A DNA stretch of 64,000 nt, taken from contig NZ_CM001377.1 in NCBI RefSeq assembly GCF_000237825.1, positions 682,001 through 746,000 on the forward strand. Direction: 5' to 3'. The notes beneath the pieces were generated by a model. That model had not been told where the DNA came from and searched no databases. It saw only the letters and a program-made list of their open reading frames with translations. Position numbers and translations under genes: made by a program. Origin of the DNA: Thermanaerovibrio velox DSM 12556 (lineage in GTDB: Bacteria > Synergistota > Synergistia > Synergistales > Synergistaceae). Shown here in pieces: positions 19,772 through 28,859 of this stretch (position 1 is the stretch's first letter; each line of letters begins with the position of its first letter).

Positions 19772-21529
19772 TCAACAGTCGCAGGGGGGGTCGACCCGGT
19801 TTACAACCACAACACCCCGGTTCTCGGTGCCGTCCGAGTAGACCGAGAAGCTGCCCCGGTAGATCCTTATGGCCATGTGGGGGCCTTCCACGTAGGCCGC
19901 TTGGTCAAACCAGTCCTGGTCGAACAGGTTGCCCTTTTCCCCGTCGTAAACGGGCATGTACATCACGTTATCGGTCTCCAGGTCCGAGAAGAAGTGAGTC
20001 CCGTATGAAAGCTCCGGCATGTGTCCGGATCGCGGGATCCCGAGCTCCACTATGCAGGCGCACTGGGTGAGTTCGTTGTATTGAACTGGCACGCCAAGCT
20101 CCGGGTTGCTGGATCCCACCCTTCCGGGAGCGACCAGTATGTAGCGGTTCTCCCCCATGGATTGGTTTACGTAGCCTATTCCACGGGCCACCGAGTGGAA
20201 GTCCGGTCCAGAGCCGTATATCCGGTAATCCACGTAGACCAGATACTTAACATCCTCCAGCACCCCGTCGGTGACCATCCGGTCCGCCATTAGGATAACC
20301 TTTCGCCCCGTGATGTCCGGGATCTTGGCGGACCCAACGGCGCTTCCGCCTATCCATAGGGGCCTGGACTGCAGGAGCTCCAGCTGGTCTTCAGCGGGTT
20401 CGTAGGCGTACTCTATGTCAGCCGGTACCCCCATGCTCTGTTCCAAAATGGGCAGCATGGCCCGCATGCGGTCGAAGAAGACCCGGCACTTCTTGGGGAA
20501 GTCCTCGAAGGTAAAACAGACCTTAGAATAGGAGTTTGGTATCTCCGTGGAATAGTCCACCGAGGAGAAGTATCCGGTGTCTCCGTCAACGGTGTAAAGC
20601 TGCGCAAAGATCCCTAGGTTGGGATGCCACCTGAGGAGTTCCCTCCACATTTCCTTAACGTCCAGCGTTACCAGCTCGCCGGTGTTGCCGTCGATCGCTT
20701 GGAAGCGTTCTTGGGCGTGCTTCATTATCTTGTAAGGGTTAGAGCCCTCTGGGCGAAGGGCGGGATTGGTAAGGGAGAAGGTCCTGGCGTATCCCCTTTT
20801 GGTGCTCATGGTTCCAAGGCCGAAGACGAAGCGCAGGATGCCGTCCTCCATCCTTACCCTCGTGGTCCAACGGCGCACGTTCCGTGAGTACCCGACGCCT
20901 CCGGTGGTGGGGTAGTAGTAGCGTCCCCTCCAGCGGCCGGACATTCGCATTACTATTATGCCCATCATGTCGTCCCCAAGGTTATGTTTTTTGCGGTATC
21001 CGATGGCGGTGGGGAAGAACGTCCTGGCGTATATTCGGAGCATCTCCTCCTCAACGGCTCGGATACGCTCCTCCATGCTGCCCCTGTTCATCAGGAACGT
21101 GGACCTGTACTTGCCTGCAAAGGAGTGTTTTATCGAATCCTCCAGGACGCTGCTGCTTCTCACCACCACCGGATCCTCCACGGTGGCAAGAAAAGACCCT
21201 ATGGCGGAGGTGACCGTAGGTGGCAGCTTGGCGGATAAGAACGCTTGTTCTACCCTAGTGCCGTCGTCCCCGACGAGCTCTTTTATGCGGTCCTGACCGC
21301 CGAGCTGGTCCACTACCTCCTGAAATACCCCGGTTCCTATGAACAGGGAAGGGGGTATCCTCACAGATGTTAAAAGCTCGTTGCCGCTCGACCATAGCCG
21401 GCGGGCGGCATAGAGGAGGGACCTCCCCTTGCCTCCAATGGATCCCTCCCCCACTATCATGGGGCGGAAATCCTCGTCCTCTCTCGGATCCCACGCGAAG
21501 TACCTCTCAAGGGCTTCCTGATCTTGCAA
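19772..21529 (-). CDS. PEP-synthase-like ATP-grasp protein lacking the His domain
   Basis: 585 residues with a PPDK_N / PEP-synthase ATP-binding domain: GGKGRSLLYAARRL (glycine loop), VVRSSSVLEDSIKHSFAGKY, and the closing LLQSRPLW that ends this fold in PEP synthase. The phosphohistidine domain and the PEP-binding barrel are both missing, so it cannot be a full PEP synthase; the last 200 residues form an unassigned domain with several Cys near the end (DPPCDC). TTG start with GAGGAGGGG 5 bases upstream. It lies 15 bases after ttcA, as a probable two-gene operon. The reaction is unknown. Confidence 0.75.
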   Translation of the reverse strand: MQDQEALERYFAWDPREDEDFRPMIVGEGSIGGKGRSLLYAARRLWSSGNELLTSVRIPPSLFIGTGVFQEVVDQLGGQDRIKELVGDDGTRVEQAFLSAKLPPTVTSAIGSFLATVEDPVVVRSSSVLEDSIKHSFAGKYRSTFLMNRGSMEERIRAVEEEMLRIYARTFFPTAIGYRKKHNLGDDMMGIIVMRMSGRWRGRYYYPTTGGVGYSRNVRRWTTRVRMEDGILRFVFGLGTMSTKRGYARTFSLTNPALRPEGSNPYKIMKHAQERFQAIDGNTGELVTLDVKEMWRELLRWHPNLGIFAQLYTVDGDTGYFSSVDYSTEIPNSYSKVCFTFEDFPKKCRVFFDRMRAMLPILEQSMGVPADIEYAYEPAEDQLELLQSRPLWIGGSAVGSAKIPDITGRKVILMADRMVTDGVLEDVKYLVYVDYRIYGSGPDFHSVARGIGYVNQSMGENRYILVAPGRVGSSNPELGVPVQYNELTQCACIVELGIPRSGHMPELSYGTHFFSDLETDNVMYMPVYDGEKGNLFDQDWFDQAAYVEGPHMAIRIYRGSFSVYSDGTENRGVVVVNRVDPPCDC

Positions 21530-21544
21530 ATGGGCCCCTCCTCT

Positions 21545-22303
21545 CTATGGGTTCTCATGGGGCTTGCCCCATCCAAAGGGGCTTGGTATGGACAACAAGG
21601 CGTTCAGCAGGTTCCCTCCTAGCCCCGGTGTTTGGGCCTCCAGACTGGACAGCAGATCCTTGACCTCGCTCCTCTTCGTGCCCTTTTCCACCAGTGGGCA
21701 GGCAGGGGCCATGGGCTTAAGGCCCAATCTTCGCATTTCCCCCTCTATGGCCTTCTCGCGGATCAATATCATGGGCCTTATGACCCTTATCCCGGTCCTG
21801 GACATGGTCATTGCGGGATCGAACGACTTAAATCGCCCTGCCATGAGTAGGTTCATAAAAGCGGTCTCCATGGCGTCATCCAGGTGATGCCCCAATGCTA
21901 CCACGTTACATCCCACTTGCAGGGCCTTGGAAGCCAGGATCCCCCTTCGAAGGTTTGCACATAGGCTGCAGGGGTTGCTCTCCCCCCGGGCTTCTATTAT
22001 GCTGAAGGTGGCGTGATTGACCACGGTGAGCGGGATGCCCAAGAGGGAGGAGAACTCCATGAAAGGGCTTAGGTTCCACTCTCCGTTGGTGGGATCTATG
22101 AAGCAGGCTTGCAGCTCAAACCTTACAGGGCTTCGCCTTTGAAGCTCCTTCAGACACAAGGAGAGGAGCAGGCTGTCCTTGCCCCCTGAAAGGCCTATCA
22201 GTATGCGATCTCCCTCGTTTATCATAGAGAAGAGGTGAACCGCTTTCCCCACCAGGTGCCTTATGCCCCTGGAGGGGGTTCGGTCCTCGCTGTCTTGGCT
22301 CAT
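21545..22303 (-). CDS. ttcA: TtcA-family tRNA thiolation PP-loop protein
   Basis: ATP-dependent sulfur insertion into tRNA cytidine 32 (or a related base). 252 residues: PP-loop LSGGKDSLL, the paired-Cys motif CSLCANLRRG that holds an Fe-S cluster, and ALGHHLDDAMETAFMNLLMAGRFKSF typical of TtcA. A further Cys lies in PACPLVEKGTKR. ATG at 22303. Divergent from the DegS-like kinase gene, with a shared AT-rich ATTATAAT at 22347-22354. The alternative is another member of the TilS/TtcA superfamily. Confidence 0.85.
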   Translation of the reverse strand: MSQDSEDRTPSRGIRHLVGKAVHLFSMINEGDRILIGLSGGKDSLLLSLCLKELQRRSPVRFELQACFIDPTNGEWNLSPFMEFSSLLGIPLTVVNHATFSIIEARGESNPCSLCANLRRGILASKALQVGCNVVALGHHLDDAMETAFMNLLMAGRFKSFDPAMTMSRTGIRVIRPMILIREKAIEGEMRRLGLKPMAPACPLVEKGTKRSEVKDLLSSLEAQTPGLGGNLLNALLSIPSPFGWGKPHENP

Positions 22304-22346
22304 ATGTACCCTCCCCGGCGTTTCAGCTTATGGACGCTCAATCCGA

Positions 22347-22354
22347 ATTATAAT
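22347..22354. promoter_or_regulatory. Palindromic -10 box between divergent genes
   Basis: ATTATAAT reads TATAAT on both strands in the gap between ttcA and the sensor kinase. No clear -35 on either side, so the promoter call is tentative. Confidence 0.3.
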
Positions 22355-22385
22355 GGGGCAGAGGTTCTTTTGCCGCAAGAGGGGG

Positions 22386-23564
22386 ATGTGGGTTTTGGGT
22401 GGTGAAGTTTGGAGCGATAGGATAGACGATGCTCTGGATAAGGCGGCCAGATCACTTGACTCCAGCATAGAAACCGTGCTCGACATAAGGGACGAGATAC
22501 GTTCCGGCATAAAGGAGAAACAGCGGGAGATAGAGGAGATCCGAAAGGAGCTGGAGGACGTCATAGCCGCTTCGGACTCCCTGGCGGAGGCCTATAGAAA
22601 AGCGCGGCTTAAGCTGGCCAAGGCGGCGGAGAATAGAGATGAGGCGATGCAGGCGGAGGCATATGACGAGGCCTCCCGTTTTATGAAGCTCAAGGGGAGC
22701 TTTGAGGAACGGGAGAGGGGCCTTAGGAAGAGGCGGGATGAGGCGGAGAGGGAGAAGGCCCGTCTTGAGCGGATGCTTTTAAGGACCGACGAGACCATGG
22801 GAAAGCTCAAGCTGGCGTTGGAGGTTCTAAAGAACAATACTCAAGACCTGTCCTCCGCCAAGGGAGAGAGGGACTACAAGGCGGCGGCCATGTCCCTTCG
22901 GTTGGTGGAACAAGAGAGTTTGCGCCTTGCAAGGGAGGTTCACGATGGACCGGCCCAGCACTGTTCTGGAGCCCTTCTCATCATCGACAGGATGGAGGGG
23001 CTGTTGTTAAATGGTGATCTGGATATGGCCAGGGAAGAGATAAGGTGTTTAAGGGATCAGATGGAGGATGCGGTAAAGGATTTCCGGACTTTTCTTTGGA
23101 GGCTTAAGCCGTCGGGACTTGATTTTGGGATAAAAGAGGGGTTGGAGCGACTGGCCCAAACCTTTTCCGACAGGTATTCGGTCCACGTGGAGGTGCTTAT
23201 CCGAGGGGATGGGGATGCCATGAGCGGGCCTGCCAGGTCCAACGCCTATCGGATTGTCCAGGAGGCGGTGGCCAATGCCATAAGACACGGCGGGGCCAAG
23301 AAGGTTAAGATTTTAGGTTCTTTCGGTGATTCCATGGCCACGTTCAAGGTTTCCGACGATGGAAGGGGTTTTGATCCGGAGGCCGCCAGGTTAGAGGCAT
23401 ACAGAAGGGGTTCCCTGGGTCTCATTAACATGGAAGAGAGGGTGCGTCTTTTAGGGGGCACCATTCGCATAGAAAGCGCTCCGGGGCGAGGAACCTCGGT
23501 GATCTTCAGCATACCTCTTGGGAGGTTAGACGATGAGAAAGATTCGGATTGTGTTGGCCGATGA
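22386..23564 (+). CDS. DegS-type sensor histidine kinase (cytoplasmic)
   Basis: Two-component sensor kinase. The first half is a long coiled coil with no membrane segment, as in Bacillus DegS, followed by the HisKA_3 box REVHDGPAQ (His186), the N-box EAVANAIRHGGAKKV and G-boxes DDGRGFD and GSLGLINMEERVRLLGG. 392 residues from the ATG at 22386; a TTG at 22395 is better spaced from GGGGG (22381-22385), so the start is uncertain. It overlaps the response regulator gene by 32 bases, so the two are made together. The signal is unknown. Confidence 0.85.
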   Translation: MWVLGGEVWSDRIDDALDKAARSLDSSIETVLDIRDEIRSGIKEKQREIEEIRKELEDVIAASDSLAEAYRKARLKLAKAAENRDEAMQAEAYDEASRFMKLKGSFEERERGLRKRRDEAEREKARLERMLLRTDETMGKLKLALEVLKNNTQDLSSAKGERDYKAAAMSLRLVEQESLRLAREVHDGPAQHCSGALLIIDRMEGLLLNGDLDMAREEIRCLRDQMEDAVKDFRTFLWRLKPSGLDFGIKEGLERLAQTFSDRYSVHVEVLIRGDGDAMSGPARSNAYRIVQEAVANAIRHGGAKKVKILGSFGDSMATFKVSDDGRGFDPEAARLEAYRRGSLGLINMEERVRLLGGTIRIESAPGRGTSVIFSIPLGRLDDEKDSDCVGR

Positions 23565-24219
23565 CCACCGCCTCTTCCGGGATGGCCTAAGGCGCCTTCT
23601 GGAGATGGAGAAGGACATGGAGGTTATCGGCGAGGCGGAGGATGGAGACGGTGCGGTGGCGATGGTGTTGGAGTTAAGGCCCGATGTCCTGCTCTTCGAC
23701 ATTCACATGCCGAGGAAGGATGGTGTCCAGGTCGTTAAGGACCTTAAGAAGAGGGGGGATTATCTGCCGCGCTTCGTGGCCATAACTGCCTTTGACGATG
23801 ATGATCACATAACGGCCCTCTCTTCGGTGGGCATAGATGCTTACGTGCTTAAGGCCTCGGGCATGACGGAGCTCCTTTCCGCCATAAGGTCCGTTTACAG
23901 GGGACATTCCTACGTGGATCCCAAGGTGGCGGGTAAGTTGCTCAGCACTTTCAACCGGCGAAGGGAGGAGCGGGACCTTCTAGGACGCCTTACGCCGAGG
24001 GAGCTTGAGGTGCTCTACTGGATAGCCCAGGGGCTTAACAACGCCGAGATAGCCAAGCGGATGGTGCTGTCGGAGAAGACCGTTAAGAACCACGTTAGCC
24101 ACATTCTAAAGAAACTGGACCTGGTGGACCGGACCCAGGCGGCGGTTTTTGCCTGGAAGAGGGGGTTGGCCCAGCTGTCCAAGGATGACCTGGTTTTGGT
24201 GGGTACCGCAGTGGATTGA
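23533..24219 (+). CDS. DegU/NarL-type response regulator
   Basis: DNA-binding partner of the adjacent kinase. 228 residues: receiver domain with acidic pair Asp10-Asp11, phosphoacceptor Asp56 (LLFDIHMP) and Lys107 (YVLKASG), then a LuxR-type helix-turn-helix (LTPRELEVLYWIAQGLNNAEIAKRM...KTVKNHVSHILKKL). ATG at 23533 lies inside the 3' end of the kinase gene. Targets are unknown; no obvious site is seen in the window. Confidence 0.92.
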   Translation: MRKIRIVLADDHRLFRDGLRRLLEMEKDMEVIGEAEDGDGAVAMVLELRPDVLLFDIHMPRKDGVQVVKDLKKRGDYLPRFVAITAFDDDDHITALSSVGIDAYVLKASGMTELLSAIRSVYRGHSYVDPKVAGKLLSTFNRRREERDLLGRLTPRELEVLYWIAQGLNNAEIAKRMVLSEKTVKNHVSHILKKLDLVDRTQAAVFAWKRGLAQLSKDDLVLVGTAVD

Positions 24220-24228
24220 TCTCTCTGT

Positions 24229-24373
24229 GGGGGGTTTTGCGCCCCCTTCCTTGCTCTAGATTGCCCTATGGTCGCGGTGTTGTTCCTTCGATGGCATTGA
24301 ATCTCTTAGGGGTAATAGCGAACGAATAAAGCAAGCATGCCCCGGCGTAGATTCCCACCGGGGCCTGCTTTTT
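24229..24373 (+). terminator. Hairpins ending the two-component operon
   Basis: Two hairpins: a GGGGG/CCCCC stem at about 24229-24246, then GCATGCCCCGG (24335-24345) with CCGGGGCCTGC (24358-24368), one T-C mismatch, followed by TTTTT (24369-24373). The second is the better terminator. Confidence 0.8.
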
Positions 24374-24431
24374 GCGGCCTTATGTCCCCTTTGTTGTAGG
24401 AGCAGGAGCGTCTCTTGCCGTGAGCTGGGAT

Positions 24432-24638
24432 TTAGCCCCCGCTTATCATGTGGACCACTTGCACTTTAGCCCCCTCTGGTATGGGGGTTGAGGAGAAGCG
24501 ATCCCGCTCAACCGGCTTATCGTTGATCCACACCGAAAGCATACGGAAGGTGTATCGTTTCTCGTCCAGCAGGTCCTGGACGGTCATGCCCTCCCGCCAG
24601 GGGTGCTTGTCTCCGTTGACTGTGATGAAGCTATCCAT
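24432..24638 (-). CDS. MoaD/ThiS-like sulfur carrier in the AOR operon
   Basis: 68-residue ubiquitin-fold protein (MDSFITVNGDKHPW start) ending in the Gly-Gly tail MISGG used for C-terminal thiocarboxylation. In AOR loci such proteins supply the dithiolene sulfur of the tungsto/molybdopterin cofactor. The ATG overlaps the AOR stop by one base (TGATG), so it is a coupled member of the operon. ThiS (thiazole synthesis) is the alternative, but location argues for MoaD. Confidence 0.85.
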   Translation of the reverse strand: MDSFITVNGDKHPWREGMTVQDLLDEKRYTFRMLSVWINDKPVERDRFSSTPIPEGAKVQVVHMISGG

Positions 24639-26833
24639 CAGTTGTCCCACTCATCCTCCGGACGGAGGTGCTTTTTGAGGACCTCCACCACCTCGGGGGT
24701 ATCTATCCCAAGGCGCTTCACGGTTTCGAGGGTTGGTATGCCGTTCTTGTTCCAGCCCCTGCGCTTGTAGACCGCGTCAACCAACTGCTCCCACTGACCT
24801 CTCCTGTAGGCCTGGAGCTTCTCGATCTTCTCCTTGACCGAGAGTCCTTCTGGGTTTATCCCCGCTTCCCTCAGCTTGTCGTCGAAGTAGTCAGGTCTTG
24901 CCATGTACTCATCTTCGAAGACCGGGCCAAGCCCCCTGGCGGGTATGTTGTGCCACTCCCTGGTCCCCTTGCCCAGCCTTAGGTTGAAGACCCTCTCGAA
25001 GTTGTAGACCCGCTCGGACTGAGTGATGATGTCCTCCTTGGTGATGTTCTTCCCGGTGACGGCGTTGAAGATGTCCACGTAGTTCTGGACATGCTCCGGT
25101 ACCTTGGCGGCCTCGATGCCCTTGTACTTAACGTGGTTGTCCGCGGGCTCGATGTCGTTCCAGGGTAGCTTGCAGAGTCCCACCAGGGAGAACCACAGCC
25201 GGAAGTTGGGGAAGTAGTACAGCGCCTCCGCCTTGTCCTCGAACGTTGGCAGCTGCTTGTTCACCATGTCCATGAATATGAGCCAAGCCTCGTCGTGCTG
25301 GGGGCCCTTAAGGGTGAGGAAGTAGCCTCCCCACTGGGCTATGGACTCCTGGCAGCGGTACTGGGAGACCTCGAGGCCCTGCCCTTCCATGCCGATGTCC
25401 TCCATGATCTTGCGGTCTGCCCCGTACTTCTCGCTGAGGAAGTCCTTGAGGTAGCGGATGCCCCGGCTGGCCGCCACGGCGAACTCATCCTTCCCCTCCG
25501 CCATCCTGTGGATGAGCTCCATCATGTGCTCCTTGTTGCCGAAGTTCAGTTTAAGCCCACCGGTATGCTCGTCGTTTATGAGTCCCAGCTCGTAGCACTC
25601 CGCCAGGAACGCGATTATGGTTCCAAGGGATATGGTGTCGAAGCCGTAGTGGTCAGCGTAGAAGTTGGCCTCTATGGTCCACTTGGGATCGAATATGCCT
25701 ATTACGGAGCCCAGGGACGCGGCGGTCTCGTACTCCGGACCGTCCACGGTAACCTTGCGGCCCTTCCACGGGCCGGTTTTGAGCTCGAAATGGTCCGCCG
25801 CTTTGGCGCAGGAGAGGGAACAACCATACCAGCAGCCGTCCGGCAGGCCCTGGGTGAACAGGCTGGTGTAGACGTCCGAGTGGATGTTGTTTATGTCCGG
25901 ATGCTGGCCGAACTTGTAGTTGTTCACCGGCAGCAGGTGGTAGTCGTTCATAACCTCGTTGAGGTGAGCGGTACCCACCTTGCGCATCTTGCACTGCACA
26001 TCGTCGTAGTCGTGAATCTCCTTATGGAGTTTGATGCCCACCTTCTGAAGGGTTGCGAGGTCCGCGGGGTCGTTCTCCACTCCCGTGACCTTGCGCTTCT
26101 TCACCACGATGGCGTGCACGCCCTTGTGGCGCAACACGGTTCCGCCGCCCCCGCGTCCCGCCTGCTTGAGCCTTGCCACCTTGCGGCGCAGGTCATAGAA
26201 GCTGAAGTTCATCCCGCATATGTAGCTGTGGTGGGCCGCCTGACCCGTGGATACCACTGATATGGCCCGCTTACCGTTCTCCCGGTCCTCGTCCTCGGCG
26301 GAGAAGTACTCGTGGAGTTCATCGGTTATGGTGTAGGAGTTGGACTTGTCATCGAAGGGGGACTCGTAGATCTCCACCTTTCCGAGGTCTCCGTCCACGA
26401 ATATTATTACGTTCTTGTCAGCTATGCCTCTGAGTTCAAAGGAGTCGAAGCCGGAGAACTTTATGAGGGGGCCGAAGTATCCGCCGGCGTTGCTGGCGTA
26501 GGTCTGCTTGGTGGCGGGGGAGAGGAAGACCGAGTAGCACTTGCCCGCCCCCGGGTACTGGGTTATTCCGCAAAGGGGGCCGCCGGATATTATTATCTCG
26601 TTCTCCGGATCGTCCCACTTGGTATTCTCGTTGACCGCTTCCCAGAGGAGGCCTAGCCCGAAGCCGCGGCCGCCGGTGAAGCGCTCCACGAACTCGTCGG
26701 ACAGCGGCTTGGTCTTGAAGGAGTACTTGCCGTCCCGGTTGCCCAGGTCAACGAAGCAGACCTCCTTGGTGTAACCCCTGTGAATGGGTTTCGGGGTGTA
26801 GGTCCACTGGGCGAGAAGCTTCATCTTCTCCAT
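24638..26833 (-). CDS. aor: Aldehyde:ferredoxin oxidoreductase family, tungsten enzyme
   Basis: Oxidises aldehydes to acids, passing electrons to ferredoxin; cytoplasmic and oxygen sensitive. 731 residues, longer than archaeal AOR (about 605). Visible family blocks: GGRGFGLGLLWEA and GGPLCGITQYPGAGK in the N-terminal domain, GRGGGGTVLRHKGVHAIVVKK for the pterin site, and Cys residues CWYGCSLSC plus a later LCKLPWND for a [4Fe-4S] cluster. The spacing here is CX3CX3C, not the CX2CX3C of Pyrococcus AOR. ATG follows GGAGCGG. In an amino-acid fermenter it would take aldehydes from 2-oxo acids; the substrate is not known. Confidence 0.88.
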   Translation of the reverse strand: MEKMKLLAQWTYTPKPIHRGYTKEVCFVDLGNRDGKYSFKTKPLSDEFVERFTGGRGFGLGLLWEAVNENTKWDDPENEIIISGGPLCGITQYPGAGKCYSVFLSPATKQTYASNAGGYFGPLIKFSGFDSFELRGIADKNVIIFVDGDLGKVEIYESPFDDKSNSYTITDELHEYFSAEDEDRENGKRAISVVSTGQAAHHSYICGMNFSFYDLRRKVARLKQAGRGGGGTVLRHKGVHAIVVKKRKVTGVENDPADLATLQKVGIKLHKEIHDYDDVQCKMRKVGTAHLNEVMNDYHLLPVNNYKFGQHPDINNIHSDVYTSLFTQGLPDGCWYGCSLSCAKAADHFELKTGPWKGRKVTVDGPEYETAASLGSVIGIFDPKWTIEANFYADHYGFDTISLGTIIAFLAECYELGLINDEHTGGLKLNFGNKEHMMELIHRMAEGKDEFAVAASRGIRYLKDFLSEKYGADRKIMEDIGMEGQGLEVSQYRCQESIAQWGGYFLTLKGPQHDEAWLIFMDMVNKQLPTFEDKAEALYYFPNFRLWFSLVGLCKLPWNDIEPADNHVKYKGIEAAKVPEHVQNYVDIFNAVTGKNITKEDIITQSERVYNFERVFNLRLGKGTREWHNIPARGLGPVFEDEYMARPDYFDDKLREAGINPEGLSVKEKIEKLQAYRRGQWEQLVDAVYKRRGWNKNGIPTLETVKRLGIDTPEVVEVLKKHLRPEDEWDN

Positions 26834-26963
26834 CTCTTTTACCGCTCCTTTCGTGAGGGCATTGCCTTTTTAAGTATGGATCTTATGGTCCCTCTTTTTT
26901 CGACCCTGTTGGGGTTTTGTGTGCATGTTGCAGCCAATTTTCCAGGGTTTGGGCTTGTGGATT

Positions 26964-27347
26964 TTATCCTATTATCTCCAGAGCGCCGGTGGGACAGGCT
27001 TTGGCGCAAAGCCCGCAGGCTATGCATTTGAACGGCTGACTCTGCTTGGCGGCGTTGAAGAACATGCTGGCGGTGGGACAGTATCCTACACACATCATGC
27101 AGGAGGTGCACTTGTCTTTCCTAAGCTGGACCACCCCGTTCTTATCCCTCTCCAGGGCCTGGGTGGGGCACACCTCTATGCAGGTGCCACACTGGTTGCA
27201 GACGTTTATGTTGGGCATGCTGCCCACGTCGGTGACCCTGATCCTGGAGAGGCTAGGGTCATCCTCCTTGAAGTAGGCCTTGGAGCATGCGGCCATACAG
27301 GCGCCGCACCGAACGCACTTTTCCGCGTAGGTCTTTAGGAGCTTCAA
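26964..27347 (-). CDS. Polyferredoxin with four [4Fe-4S] clusters, AOR partner
   Basis: 127 residues with four complete CX2CX2CX3C motifs: CVRCGACMAACS, CNQCGTCIEVCP, CTSCMMCVGYCP and CIACGLCAKACP, 16 Cys in all. Likely the electron-transfer subunit for the downstream AOR, as in other bacterial AOR loci. The start is taken as TTG at 27347, 6 bases after GGGAGGGA; a longer frame reaches 27416 but lacks a ribosome site. The gap to aor is 130 bases with no terminator. Confidence 0.85.
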   Translation of the reverse strand: MKLLKTYAEKCVRCGACMAACSKAYFKEDDPSLSRIRVTDVGSMPNINVCNQCGTCIEVCPTQALERDKNGVVQLRKDKCTSCMMCVGYCPTASMFFNAAKQSQPFKCIACGLCAKACPTGALEIIG

Positions 27348-27490
27348 CTTCCATCCCTCCCTGTGGGGTGTTGGGGGCACGGGGCCCAACTCTTGTGTAC
27401 ATGATACCACATGCAAGTTTCCTCAAGGAGCCCCAGGGGCAAAAATAAACCGCAAATTTCCACTTTTAAGTCCAACTTTTAGCGGCTGCA

Positions 27491-27502
27491 GGGGGGGGGG
27501 GG
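27491..27502. repeat. Homopolymer tract of 12 G
   Basis: An uninterrupted run of 12 G in the gap between the ferredoxin gene and the LivK-like gene, about 140 bases upstream of the latter start. Such tracts can slip. Nothing else stands out in 27348-27644 except AT-rich sequence at 27540-27560. Confidence 0.9.
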
Positions 27503-27644
27503 AGACGCCGACTATCTAGCGGCTCTTAAGGGGCTGCGTTTTTATAAGGTTTATTTAATGTTTACGCTTGGTCGATGCGGATGTGTCCTAGTCATGGTAG
27601 AATTTTCAGCAGGTTTCTCATCCTCAAACGGGAGGTGTTGTGGA

Positions 27645-28799
27645 GTGAGGAGGTTTCTGGTTCTAGGTTTGGCCGTGGCGGTGTTGGCCATGGCGGCGGG
27701 TTGTGCCCTTGCGGGGGAGATCAAGGTTGGGTATCTGACCGCCCTTACGGGGGATTACGCGGGTTACGGCCAGACGGAGCTGCGGGCAGCCCAGCTTGCG
27801 GTGGAGGAGATCAACGCCAAGGGCGGTGTGTTGGGGCAGAAGCTGGTTTTGGTGCCCTATGACTGGCGGACCAGGACTGAGGATGCGGTGAATGCGGTGC
27901 GGCGCATGATAGACCAGGACAAGGTGGTGGCCATCATAGGGGCCAACGCATCCGGGGCTAACATCGCTACCGCCCCCATAGTGAACCGGTCCAAGGTGCC
28001 CCAGATAGGCACAGTCTCCACCAACCCCCTTGTTACGGTTGATGAGAAGGGCAAGGTTCGTCCTTACTCTTTCCGCATCTGCTTCACCGATCCCTACCAG
28101 GGCAAGGTGCTTGCGAACCTGGCGGCGGTCAAGCTGGGCAAGAAGAAGGCGGCCATGCTTTACGATGTGGCCTCTGATTACTCCCAGGGGCTCCGGGAGT
28201 TCTGCATCAAGGAGTTTGAAAAGCTTGGCGGAAAGATCGTGGCCGATGAGGCTTACAAGGGTGGCCAGGACACCGACTTCAGGGCCCAGCTCACCAACAT
28301 CCGCAACTCCGGTGCGGAGGTTCTCTTCCTTCCCGGCATGGGCAAGGAGATGGCCCTCATAATAAAGCAGGCCCGGGAGCTTGGGATGAAGGACCTCATC
28401 ATAATGGGCGGAGACGGCTATGCGGACTTCATGTACGAGATAGCAGGTCCCGCTCTTGTGGGAACCTATTGGGTTAACCACACCTCTCTGGAAGATCCTG
28501 GCATGCAGCCCTTCTTCAAGGCCTACAAGGATAAGTACAAGGATGAGTGCAAGGAGTTCGTGAACGGTGTCCTGGCCTACGATTCCGTCTACTGGCTGGC
28601 GGATGCCATAAAGAGGGCTGGCAAGGCTGATGGTACCGCCATCGCCAAGGCCCTTGAGGAGACCAAGAACCTTAAGCTTCACCATGGGGTGCTATCCGTG
28701 GATCCCAAGGATCACAACCCTCTTAACAAGACCGCGGTGATCCTGAAGGTTGAGAAGGACGGCAAGGCCCACTTCTTCACCAGGATACAGCCTAAGTAG
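27645..28799 (+). CDS. LivK-like branched-chain amino-acid ABC binding protein
   Basis: Periplasmic substrate-binding protein of a Liv-type ABC transporter. 384 residues: signal peptide MRRFLVLGLAVAVLAMAAGC with a possible lipobox (MAAGC) or cleavage after ALA, then the two-lobed family sequence IKVGYLTALTGDYAGYGQTE...GGVLGQKLVLVPYDWRT. GTG start at 27645 has GGGAGGT 8 bases upstream and gives a clean signal peptide. No permease or ATPase genes follow; a tRNA does, so the partners must lie elsewhere. Branched-chain amino acids are the expected but unproven ligand. Confidence 0.9.
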   Translation: MRRFLVLGLAVAVLAMAAGCALAGEIKVGYLTALTGDYAGYGQTELRAAQLAVEEINAKGGVLGQKLVLVPYDWRTRTEDAVNAVRRMIDQDKVVAIIGANASGANIATAPIVNRSKVPQIGTVSTNPLVTVDEKGKVRPYSFRICFTDPYQGKVLANLAAVKLGKKKAAMLYDVASDYSQGLREFCIKEFEKLGGKIVADEAYKGGQDTDFRAQLTNIRNSGAEVLFLPGMGKEMALIIKQARELGMKDLIIMGGDGYADFMYEIAGPALVGTYWVNHTSLEDPGMQPFFKAYKDKYKDECKEFVNGVLAYDSVYWLADAIKRAGKADGTAIAKALEETKNLKLHHGVLSVDPKDHNPLNKTAVILKVEKDGKAHFFTRIQPK

Positions 28800-28811
28800 T
28801 TCTTGATCGAT

Positions 28812-28859
28812 CCCCAAGGGCGCCACGAGGTGTTGAGGTTTGACGTGGTGCCTTTGGGG
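28812..28859 (+). terminator. Long hairpin after livK-like gene
   Basis: 16-base stem, CCCCAAGGGCGCCACG (28812-28827) with CGTGGTGCCTTTGGGG (28844-28859), two G-U pairs. No proper T-run; its right arm overlaps the tRNA promoter. Confidence 0.6.
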
